Source: Ephemerocybe angulata (Eukaryota > Basidiomycota > Agaricomycetes > Agaricales > Psathyrellaceae). From it: 64,000 bases of DNA. Of the stretch, positions 55,225-64,000 are shown one piece after another. The position numbers and the translations under genes were made by a program. The stretch covers positions 1,178,001-1,242,000 of the forward strand of contig JAACJK010000163.1 of the NCBI GenBank assembly GCA_013368325.1, given 5' to 3'. Positions within the stretch are counted from its first letter, which is position 1. Each line of letters starts with the position of its first letter. Under the pieces are notes generated by a model. It was not told the origin of the DNA. It did not search any database and saw nothing but the letters and a program-made list of their open reading frames with translations.

Positions 55225-57274
55225 CTAGGTTAGCCTTCTATCAACCAGTCGAATGGCTCCTCGATTCCAATCCTCTACCCTCCTGGCACTCAAAGTGCTG
55301 AAGGTAGAGTCAAGGGTCCCAACGAAGCCTACGCCAAGGCTGAGTGCGACGGTATCAATTAACGGAGGATACCACTCCCCATATCTGTCCAGCGTCTTCT
55401 CGGCGGTGTGGTTAATGAACCTCCAGCCCAAGGCCGAAATTTCGTCCCAGAACAAAGGCTCCTTCTCGTCTAGAAAAGGGCAAAACCAGCAAAAACGTCA
55501 GCTCGCTCTTTAGAGACTATACCATCCGCGATAGCAAACGGAGAAAGGAAAAGATAGAAGTAAACTCGCAAAGGCGAATCACAGTCCAGCCCTGACCTAC
55601 GGCGGAGATCTCACTCGCTCAACGTGCATACCGGTTTGAACATCCGAGCCATCTCGTGTCGAGGATAGGTGGAAAGCGCTTACCTGAAGTAATAAACACG
55701 GATGGCACCTGCAGGCCTCGTTCCTCGGCTAGCTGCTTCTTCACTTCGTCCACGGCCTTCGCGAAAAGCTCGGTGCCTGTTCTGCACGGTTTGTCGTTGG
55801 AGCATTGGCCAACACCTGTAAAGTCTCCGCGGCGGATGTGCACCGTAATGAGCTAAATTAAAACAGAACACGACTTGGATTAGCATAGGTTCCGCAGTTC
55901 TGGGAAGCACGCTCAAGAAACAGGAAGTGTCTGTTCTAAAGCATGTGAGGGGAGTCTCGTAAAGCAGGAACTTTCTATCAGATAACCAGAGCCTCTTGAA
56001 GGCACACGGACTTCTCGAAAGTGGGATGAACGAATGGATGATGAGGACTCACTGGAGGCAAGTCGTTCAACCCCGATTGAGTTAATTCTTTTGAGTACAC
56101 AGTCCGCAGGTACTTTGTCGCCAGGTCGATCATGCGGTCCGTGAATGGCAGATGCACACCTATCACCCTCCATTCAGGTGACCAGGGGTACTTCCATTCG
56201 TAGTCTGTAATCCCACTTGTCGCATAATATAGGAAGTCATAGCATGCCAGGTGCTCATCTGGTCTCAGCTTAGACCCTGAAGGGGAGGCAGCCATGAGGG
56301 GGAGATCGCTTGTCGGATATGGATGCCGCACAGCTATGGTGGCTGCAAGTGCATGAAACATGACGTTAGGGTCGTCTTGACGGTCCGGATTCTTATAAGC
56401 GATGTTGGGCACCCTCGTGTAGGAAGCATCGAAACCTAAAAGGCCTTCATGACGTGTGGCACCGGCGGGCTTTGCTTCGTGTCGCGCTCGCGTGGACCAA
56501 CAACCAATGCGTTCAGTGTGGTTGTTCGTGTACGAGTAGAACTCGGGAGTCGAGGGGCGCGTTTGTTGGACTGTCTTCACATCTGACCATTCCAAGATTG
56601 GACGCTTTAGGTGGGTTTCTAGCGCACTAATGTTGAAGATCTCTCCGAAGTCAACGGGCCCTGTTCCCCATGCTGTGATACTGGATGAAAAGTGTGATTA
56701 AGCTGAGAAGCAATCACGACTCACTTATGTGCGCATCTGCGATGAACGGTGGTAGTATAGGCACACGTTCGGAAACGAACGCCAGGTAAAGAAGATGCAC
56801 CTGAGTACCATTAATACGAGCTCAACGAGGCAGAACCACTCGAGAAAGGAACTCACATAGCTCAAAAACTCGTTCGCTGCTTTTTGTCAGCTTTCTGAGA
56901 TGTAGAAGCAAAGGATGAATATTCACTGAAGCCACCGGTAGCCCATGCTGTGACATAGTACTGGTCGCTTCTGAGGTTCGCTGGAGTAGAATGTCAGGAA
57001 TCAAACAGAACGAACGCATTATATGCCCACCTCGAAATGTGTCCGTGGGGTGTGGGTAGTTCAGGACGTCCAGCTTTTGAGAATATCCCACTGCTGTCGT
57101 CACAGATGTCGGTGTCGACTTGTCCAGGACTTCGACTTCGTCGCCGCTCGAGAATAGGCTCCATCTGTAGAGAAGAAACCCGACAGTGAGAAAACATATA
57201 CCACCGAGCATCCATTGTCGCCGGTTGGTTAGGAACTTGGTGGTCCCCAAGCCAGACCGGTCGTGTCGTAGCAT
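55225..57274 (-). CDS. O-fucosyltransferase-like type II membrane protein, copy 2
   Basis: Seven exons (57031..57274, 56927..56980, 56857..56876, 56725..56800, 56053..56672, 55684..55852, 55225..55469) give 475 residues. It mirrors copy 1 block by block: anchor WMLGGICFLTVGFLLY, then YYVTAWATGGF, LLYLAFVSERVPILPPF, FGEIFNIS, IGCWSTRAR, ITVHIRRGDF at 340-349, FITSDEKEPLFWDEI, GVGFVGTLDSTFS and ARRVEDWN. Differences: it has an extra 20-nt exon (TNEFLSY) where copy 1 runs on, and two long introns (about 200 bp) late in the gene. The key Arg in HIRRGDF is kept, so it is probably functional. Divergent from the methyltransferase gene. Confidence 0.82.
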
Positions 57275-57726
57275 CTAGCAAGTTGAGGTTTGAGTTCGGT
57301 GGCGGTTCGTGTCTGGGTGCTGAGTGCTCGGGTCAAATGATGTTCATTCCATTCTTCCTGTCGCCTTCCAGGTCTGGATAATGACGACTACCAATGTAGA
57401 CCAGGATTTTCAGGTCTTGTATAGAAGTTCAAGTTCGATTATATCCCCTCATGGTTGCCGGTGTCCTTACCTGTTCAATGCAAGAGGTACTCACTCCCAA
57501 GTCTCGAGGAGAACTTTTCATAGAAGCGCGTCACTGTGAAGACAGTTGTGATGGTCGTGGCGGATGAAGTAGCCGACGCGATGCGCCTCAAGCCAGGTTT
57601 CGTTACATCGGCGATTGCCATGCAACCCACGGGTGAGGATCGGCCAGAAGTCGCTGCTCATAGGTCAAATACGCTGCAGCATCTGAGAATGTGGTAAGCA
57701 ATCCCACCGTTACTCTTTGTTGAACG
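57275..57726. other. Divergent promoter region
   Basis: 452 bp between the starts of copy 2 and the methyltransferase gene. No open frame with support; no clear TATA. Confidence 0.5.
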
Positions 57727-59234
57727 ATGAGCAGCTTCGTCTACGGTTTATTGGACAAGGTCTGCCCCTCCATACCCTGTTAAACAGCAATTGACCTCAG
57801 TCTACGGTCTCTAGGGTATAATCCCAGATTTCATCGTTCGCCGAGCTATCCGTTCGCTATCTCGTACGAGGCTACGCGAGATTGACCACGGCTCGCTGGA
57901 GAAGAACCATGCCGCCAAACTGAAGTGGATCGACGGTGTGAAGGCCAGGGCCACCATCGCGGACGTACCAGAGAAAGCGAACGAACAGCACTACGAGGTA
58001 TGTACGACACGGTGCACCCCAACTCGCTCAATACTGATCAACGGTTGCAAGGTACCAACCTCCTTTATCTTGTCGACTTTAGGCCCGAGAGCCAAGTACT
58101 CGTCCTGTCTATATCCCACTGGGACGGAAACGCTCGCAGAAGCAGAAGTACTGATGCTTGAAAGCTACTGCGAGAAGGCTCAAATTAAAGATGGACTTGA
58201 GATTCTTGACCTTGGATGTGGGTGGGGTAGCCTCTCGCTCTTCCTAGCAGAGGTGCGTGCCCGTCTCTTCTCCGCTGGTTTTCCAAACCTGAACGCAACC
58301 GCCCATCCTAGAAATACCCAAATGCTCGAATCACGGGCCTGTCGAACTCGACGACGCAGAAAGCGTTCATAGATAGCGTCGCGGCTGAGAAGGGATTCAA
58401 CAACTTGACTGTAAGTTGGCCCGATGAACTCAAGGGAAGTAAACCTCATAATTCGATCCAGATAATTACGGCGGACGTCAATATCTTCGAATTTCCTGAG
58501 TCGACAAGGCGAGTCTCTAATCCCAATCGAAGTTCCAAAAATAATGAACTGATAACCACAGGTTTGACCGAATCCTTTCTATTGAGATGTTCGAGCACAT
58601 GAAGAACTATGAAGCCCTCTTCAAGAAGGTCTCTTCATGGCTGCGTCCCTCCACACCATCGTCCCCCAACAAGGAGAGAAGTGCATCAACGTCTAGCCTC
58701 GCACCGCCCAATGAGTCCCTCCTATTTCTCCAGGTATTCTGCCATCGTACTACGCCTTATCACTTCGAAGAGGACGACGGGTGGATGTCACAGAACTTCT
58801 TTTCGGGTGGTACTATGCCTTCCTTCGACTTATTCGTGAGTGCAAACCAATATCGTACAGGGGAATTCGCGTTGACATGTCACCTCTAGCTTTATTTCCA
58901 GAGCCATGTTACACTCCTGAAGAGCTGGTACCTCCCTGGAACACACTATTCTCGCACGGCCGAGCATTGGCTGCAGTTACAAGACGCAAACGCTAAAGGT
59001 ACGCTTCTATGCGCTCAGGCTCAAACCCAGCACTTATCGGCGAACATTAACGGATCTACAGAGGGCCTGAACGTGCTCAGAGAAGATGCTGTAAAGCAGG
59101 GAAAGCCGGCGAACGACGGAGACGTTCAGTTTAACAGGTTCAGAGTATTTTACCTCGCAGTAGCAGAGTTCTTCAACCTTGACAAGGGAGAGCAGTGGGG
59201 TGTGGGCCACTACTTGTTTAGGAGAGCTGACTGA
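57727..59234 (+). CDS. CFA-synthase/coclaurine-N-methyltransferase-like SAM methyltransferase
   Basis: Eight exons (57727..57759, 57815..57997, 58052..58252, 58312..58410, 58462..58508, 58562..58835, 58890..58998, 59062..59234) give 372 residues. Motifs run in family order: GIIPDFIVRRAIR, ADVPEKANEQHYEVPTSFI, KYSSCLYP, the SAM motif ILDLGCGWGSLSLFLAE, GLSNSTTQKAFID, FDRILSIEMFEHMKNYEALF, FCHRTTPYHFEEDDGW, FFSGGTMPS, PGTHYSRTAEHWL and WGVGHYLF. This is the branch that includes plant coclaurine N-methyltransferases and their fungal homologues; the substrate here is unknown. The first exon has only 11 codons. Two oddities: an extra Ser/Pro segment of about 20 residues after SWLR, and intron 5, which begins with GC if the full FPESTRRFDRI is kept. 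Confidence 0.88.
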
Positions 59235-59383
59235 CGGAAAGGATGCTTACAACTTAAGAATTAAAAGTCAATTGGGGAGTTGAACGAAGAGCGATGATAA
59301 TGTACAATAGTGTTCAAAGATACCAGCAAGATTTCTGCAAAGGGAGAGATAACTGTAGAGACAGGATGGACGGACACGGGCTG

Positions 59384-60655
59384 TTAGTTACTGTCTTGGA
59401 GGTCGCTGAGCAATCGAAGGATATTGAGGAAAAGGTTGATGAAGCTAAGGAGGCAAACATTAGATTGAGCGCCAACAAGAGCAGGTGGGTGGCAGACGTA
59501 CTCGAGATACAAGCTGATAGCGCCCATGATGTACTCATCGGGTGACAGACGCTTGTTGATCATGTATGTATCATAGACGATGTATCCACTGAAAAGCAGA
59601 CATCCGATGGTGGCGTAGATGAGGTCGAAGGTCCGGTTGAAGGGAAGGAAGACCGAAACGAAACCAGTCATCACTGCGAGAGGATTAGGCATACCATTGC
59701 GTATTCATTGGGATGATGGAAGCATACCGAGTGCGATGAGAGTTGCGAAAAGGAAGGGGCCCATCCCGGAGAAGTCATACTACAAGCATACAAACGTAAG
59801 TGGGGCTGCTATGGCACGATGGTGATGACTAGCCCACCTTGGATTGGAAAGTGAATAGCGTCAACCCAATGAAAACACCGAGAGTGATGAGTCTGCAAAG
59901 GGCGATAAGTCTCAGTCCCTCGAAACCACCAGGGAGACTCACAAGGCCTGGAGAACCACGGTATCGTTGTAGAAGGCAACGACTACTCCAAGGCTATAGG
60001 CTTCCATCAAGGTGAAGACTGAGAGGAGCACGAAGTTCCAGGGGTGCGAATGGCGCTTCCAGAACAGCAGGCCGAGAACGACGAGAGTCCCGAGGAGGGG
60101 GACATAGAATGCCCATGAGCTAGAGTAGAGGTAAGAATAGTTTCTGAAGTGATTGAGTCGTGAGACTCTGCCTACTGAGACTGGACCCAGCTAAGAGCTT
60201 CAGGGGAATGCGATATGATTCCTCCGACAACACTTGTAGAGAACTGGAGAGTCGTAACGCTTCAGCAAAAATTCGGGGAGCCCGCAAGTCCGGATATGCG
60301 TACGATTTGAACAACTAGAAATGCAACTTTGTCAGACCTTGTGCGGAGACATTCGACATTTGCGGAACTCACGCAAAATGGTGTAGACCTTGCGAATGAA
60401 CGCCTGTCGGATGGAAGGCGCGCTCTCAGAAACAGACACGCCATACTAAAGTATATTTTAGACGTTGAATTGGAGCTACAGCAGCAGAACATGCACCTTA
60501 AAGTCGTCGGGCAAGTCTCCCGCCTCTGGTTGGTTGTATATCCCACTGCTGGAGCCAGCCAAAAGTGGCTCGGTGTCTTGGTTGTCAGTGGAATGATAGT
60601 TCTGGTCACGCTTTGGGTTGGCGTATGCAGGCGGGGGCACTGGGTAGTTGGACAT
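59384..60655 (-). CDS. Bax-inhibitor-1 family (TMBIM/Bxi1-like) membrane protein
   Basis: Nine exons (60497..60655, 60373..60445, 60304..60314, 60176..60243, 59943..60143, 59838..59892, 59728..59779, 59502..59673, 59384..59444) give 283 residues. A soluble Pro-rich N-terminus (SNYPVPPPAYANPK) precedes IRQAFIRKVYTILLVQI and six to seven helices: VVGGIISHSP, WAFYVPLLGTLVVLGLL, LLSVFTLMEAYSLGVVVAFY, TLIALVMTGFVSV, GCLLFSGYIVYDTYMI and FINLFLNILRLL. The conserved acidic pair region (YLDFINLFLNILRLLSD) forms the C-terminal calcium/pH-sensing site known in this family. It sits in ER or vacuolar membranes and is linked to calcium leak and stress survival. One exon is only 11 nt. Divergent from the next gene, 211 bp between starts. 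Confidence 0.92.
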
Positions 60656-60866
60656 GGTGGTTGAGGACGAAGAAGCACAGCTTGTCCTGAGCGCAGCCAG
60701 AGCTAGGCAATGATGACGCCAGATGACAAAGCAAACAGCCAATCAACTGTAGTCTGTGATCGCCGGCGCTTAACTGGAAATTGCTCTTGCCCCAGAACTC
60801 CACGATGGCTGACACTGGAAGCTCGAGAATGGTCAGCCAACATCCGCGAACGGGATATCTAGAGGG

Positions 60867-63800
60867 TTGGAATACTGTGAGCTTCCTAATCCTGCTCACT
60901 TGGTTTCAACTCAACTCGCCATGCATAGTTGCTCCTCAGGCTTTGGTGACGTTGCGACCAGGCCAATCACTGGTGGCCAGCCGGTTTGCCTGCCAGTCTC
61001 GCATAATCTCAACGTCTCTCTCTTAGATCCAGAAGTAACCCCCATTAACTCGCTCTCTCGGAGTCTAGGCGTCATCAAGTCGCTCGCCCCCGAACCTGTC
61101 TATTCAAGAAACCGTGTTCGCAAGATTAAGCAGGTCTACCCCGCGAGCATGGTCCACAGGCTTCGGGCTCATATCGCCCGACTCAAGAGGACCATCATGT
61201 CTCTGGAGGAAGATCAAGAAATCTTGAAGGACTACACAGTATCCGTCCTGTTGGAGAAGGAAGAGGTGGAGAAGGATATGTCGACGCTTCGGGATCGCCA
61301 TTACGAAGAGCTCGATCGTGCCAAGGAGAACCGTCTCATGCTGATAAATATCGAGAGCGAGATATCTCGTCTTCAGCGTCGATTCTCGGATGCGGAGCGG
61401 TTCATCCTTGCCCTTGTCGACCTCGGACTCGACCCACTCATCTTGCGCGAAGCTGTCTCCGGCGTGCTGAAAGAGGGGCAGCCCGGCGAAGATGCTCTCG
61501 TCGATGCGATTCAGAAGACCGCCAGACTGAGGGACCAATCCCTATCCAAAGGCTTTTTCGCGACTGACGGCCCTCGCACCGCCGACCACTATCTATCAGC
61601 GCTCGACCTGACTATAAATGCGCGGAAGGAGCTGAAGGAGAAGGCGAAGGTCGCGCAGTTCTGGAAGATGGTCGCCAAGTCGGATCCTTCCAATGCCAAC
61701 ACCGTTACGCCATCGACGTCCAAGCTCGACCAGATAGAGATGTCCGGCCATCTATCCTGCCCTTCCAACGCTTCCCTGGTGGACGATCTTGTAAATAAAT
61801 TCAAGGAAGCGCTGGTCCGGAAGTCTCCGAGAGTCGAGGATCCTACCATACCATGTCCAACCGGGCGTGCTATAAAGGACAACATGGCAAGGGGTTCCAC
61901 GATGATAGACAGCCTTGACGACTTAGCGCGCTCTCCGCAGCTAATGGTCCAGGAGCGAGGCAAACCAGAGCAGTTAGACCAACCTGGTCGCAGCTGCATC
62001 CCGAAGCAGACACCTACCTCTAGGGAAAAGCAGCGCTTCGCTTTCTCAGACCTCCACTCCGCTTTCGAACCAGAGTCCCATGGTGACCTTATTCTTCCTA
62101 ATAATATGCAGTCGCTTTCGGTTAGTACAATTCTTTGCATACGTATCGAAGAACTTGGCTAACCCGTTGGCTGCCCCCATCAGGATGCAGCTCGGCGTCT
62201 CTCCGACCCCAATTTATCATTGAAGGCGATGGCCAAGGATGATATAAGGCCTATCAGGGCCAGTCATACTTGCGACCTCTCATCCAATTCTTTCCTGTTG
62301 GCTTCAACCCCGACCTTGGCGCAGCGCAAACGTGCCAACAGGATGTCGTACCCATTTACAGCGTCACCTTCTACAATTTCTTACAACAGGCAGATTAATT
62401 CGTCATTGGGCTCTACCGACGATCCATCTAACGGCACACTCAGGGCTTGCCAAGCTCTATTGTCTCTCGAACGCATTTGCGCCGCTTTCAGCACCAGCAG
62501 TCTCGGATCAGTGGATACCGCGGAAGGGGAGGGTGCGGTGCCCAAACCTTGGTTTACCGATTCCAACTCGACAAATACTACAGATGGCCTCGAGAGCAAT
62601 ACTTCAACTTCTAGCAAACTCACCGTTGACGACTCAATACCCGCAGTGCCCTCCTGTATCAAGGATGATGGTATCGAGATCAATGGATCGGGCATTCGCC
62701 GAGATATAACGCTATGCGCCAATGACGCCCAAGATGGAAACAAAAACTCGACTTCTCCGCCTGTTGTTCCGCCTCCTAACCACGCCCCTCCTCGGAAGAC
62801 GGTTAAATGGGCCTCGCCCCTTTTCCCTGGACGCGGTCGATCTAATTCTCTCGCTTCTGCCTCATCCTCGTCATCCTTCTACAGCTCTTCGGCGGGATCG
62901 AACACATCAAGCACCAGCGGAGTACGGCCGTTCGTATACAGCAAAGTTCGGACTAGGTCAGACTCGAGTCCTACTCCCATCCCCACCAAGACTCGGAAGT
63001 CTGCGATTCAGAGCGCCACGACGACCCAGTCGAAGTCGTCGCGAATTCTGAAACCAAAACCTGCGCTCGTCATACGCACGGCTCCGAAAGTGTCTTCACC
63101 GACGAAAGCGAAGTCATATACCCAAACCCCTATCGCGAAAGTCTCTTCCCAACCTAATCCTCCTGCAACTGTGAGGGCTACCGAGCCACCAGCCGTTCCA
63201 CCGCGATCCCCCTTGCGACCAAGTTCGCAAGACGAGTATTGGTCTCCATCGCTTAGTCTCACTTTAGGGTCTCCAGAACGTTCGACGACATCCCCAAGGA
63301 GGGAAGGCGACTTGAAGAATGGTCAGGTCAGCGTTCAGCCTCATAATCCGTCTTCTATCAAGCCCTTGGTGTTGCGGCGGCCCCCGCTGCCGCCCACGAC
63401 AAAAGTGTATGATTACACAACCCCCGTCCTGCCTTTGAAAGTCGTAAAAAAGAACACTTCCAAACCGTCCGACACCAGCCCATCTGTTAACGTCGCCGCA
63501 AATCTTCCACCTGCCCAGGCGATAGACACCGACCGAATCGCTGCCAAACAAGGTGAAGCTCCCCGTTTTGAGACGCCTCCGGCCCCGACTTACTCATCCC
63601 GCCTTTCCATCGCTAGTCTCCTCTGCGGCTTCCCCAGCTTCGCCACTCAACCCCCCTCCTCGTCGACCTCGGCTGGATTCCACTAAATCATCGCTAAAGG
63701 TGGACCCCTCATTTCCTCCCGCGCCCCAAGATTCCTTCATTTGTTTCGACTCCTGCACTTCTTCTGCGAACACGACGTCCAACAGTAGCTTTGACGCTAG

Positions 63801-64000
63801 CACTGAGACCCAGTCTTCCATCGCCACTCCCGGTACTAGTCCTAACATGAGTAATTCAAACCCCACTTCCTTTTATTCGAGAGATGCATCATCACCCTCC
63901 CCAGCTGCCCCGATGGACGGAAAGAAATGTGTTCTCGACACCATGTCCCCAATACCTGGCCCGAAGCCAAGGCTCGGATCAGCGGCGGGAGGTGGCCTGC
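60867..64000 (+). CDS. Large coiled-coil / low-complexity protein, 3' partial
   Basis: Exons 60867..62120, 62184..63552 and 63617 to the window end give at least 1002 residues. No catalytic domain recognised. Residues about 95-195 form a coiled coil (VHRLRAHIARLKRTIMSLEE, then heptads through ISRLQRRFSDAERFILAL). The rest is Ser/Pro/Thr-rich with basic patches (APPRKTVKWASPLF) and polyproline words (PPAVPPRSPLRP, RRPPLPPTTK) that could bind SH3 or WW domains. The third exon depends on a 64-bp intron (63553..63616); without it the frame stops at 63684. Beyond that stop the other frame stays open to 64000, so the gene continues past the window. An earlier Met at residue 19 (MHSCSS) is an alternative start. 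Confidence 0.7.

Noticed and set aside
55470..55683. Long intron in glycosyltransferase copy 2 as a possible inserted element
   Set aside because: No terminal repeats or target duplication; simple GT-AG ends and correct phase explain it as an ordinary longer intron.
1..64000. CRISPR arrays, prokaryotic operons, integrases or phage-like genes
   Set aside because: None seen. The spliced gene structure and protein families are fungal throughout.

Overview
The window is nuclear DNA from a filamentous basidiomycete, most likely an Agaricomycete. The genes are densely intron-bearing, with GT-AG introns mostly 45-65 bp long that remove every apparent frameshift and stop. Many genes lie in head-to-head or tail-to-tail pairs. 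The protein set is fungal: WOPR regulators, PalC, a GPI-anchored GH18 chitinase and a DUF3844 protein. No prokaryotic operon, CRISPR array, rRNA gene or complete tRNA was seen.

Layout. 1-160: 3' end of a probable bZIP factor. 4.5-6.1 kb: intracellular LysM protein. 7.0-11.8 kb: glycolipid transfer protein, free methionine-R-sulfoxide reductase and cysteinyl-tRNA synthetase. 12.9-17.9 kb: two tandem WOPR (Gti1/Pac2) genes. 18.7-29.7 kb: a gene-dense block with TFIIA large subunit, a small coiled-coil protein, PalC, PIG-U/Gab1, a membrane-anchored cysteine synthase-like enzyme, a CoA-binding-fold protein and a GPI-anchored chitinase. 32.6-39.4 kb: C2H2 factor, YMC1-type mitochondrial carrier, F-box-like protein and DUF3844 protein. 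41.7-42.8 kb: a third WOPR gene, isolated in gene-poor DNA. 50.1-57.3 kb: a glutaredoxin-fold protein lacking the catalytic Cys and two tandem O-fucosyltransferase-like genes. 57.7-64 kb: coclaurine-N-methyltransferase-like/CFA-type methyltransferase, Bax-inhibitor-1 family protein and a large coiled-coil protein cut by the window end.

Gene-poor stretches (161-4558, 14.0-16.0, 29.7-32.6, 39.4-41.7 and 42.8-50.1 kb) show no coding signal I can support. They hold small tandem repeats, a perfect 29-nt palindrome and a pair of 12-bp palindromes.

Most genes are housekeeping: translation, basal transcription, lipid transfer, GPI anchoring, pH signalling, sulfur metabolism and ER/secretory function. 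The accessory signal is the set of three intact, diverged WOPR regulators, each with a TATA-like element close to its start, and the duplicated type II membrane glycosyltransferases. All exon models were derived by eye from splice signals, reading frame and family similarity. No search was run.
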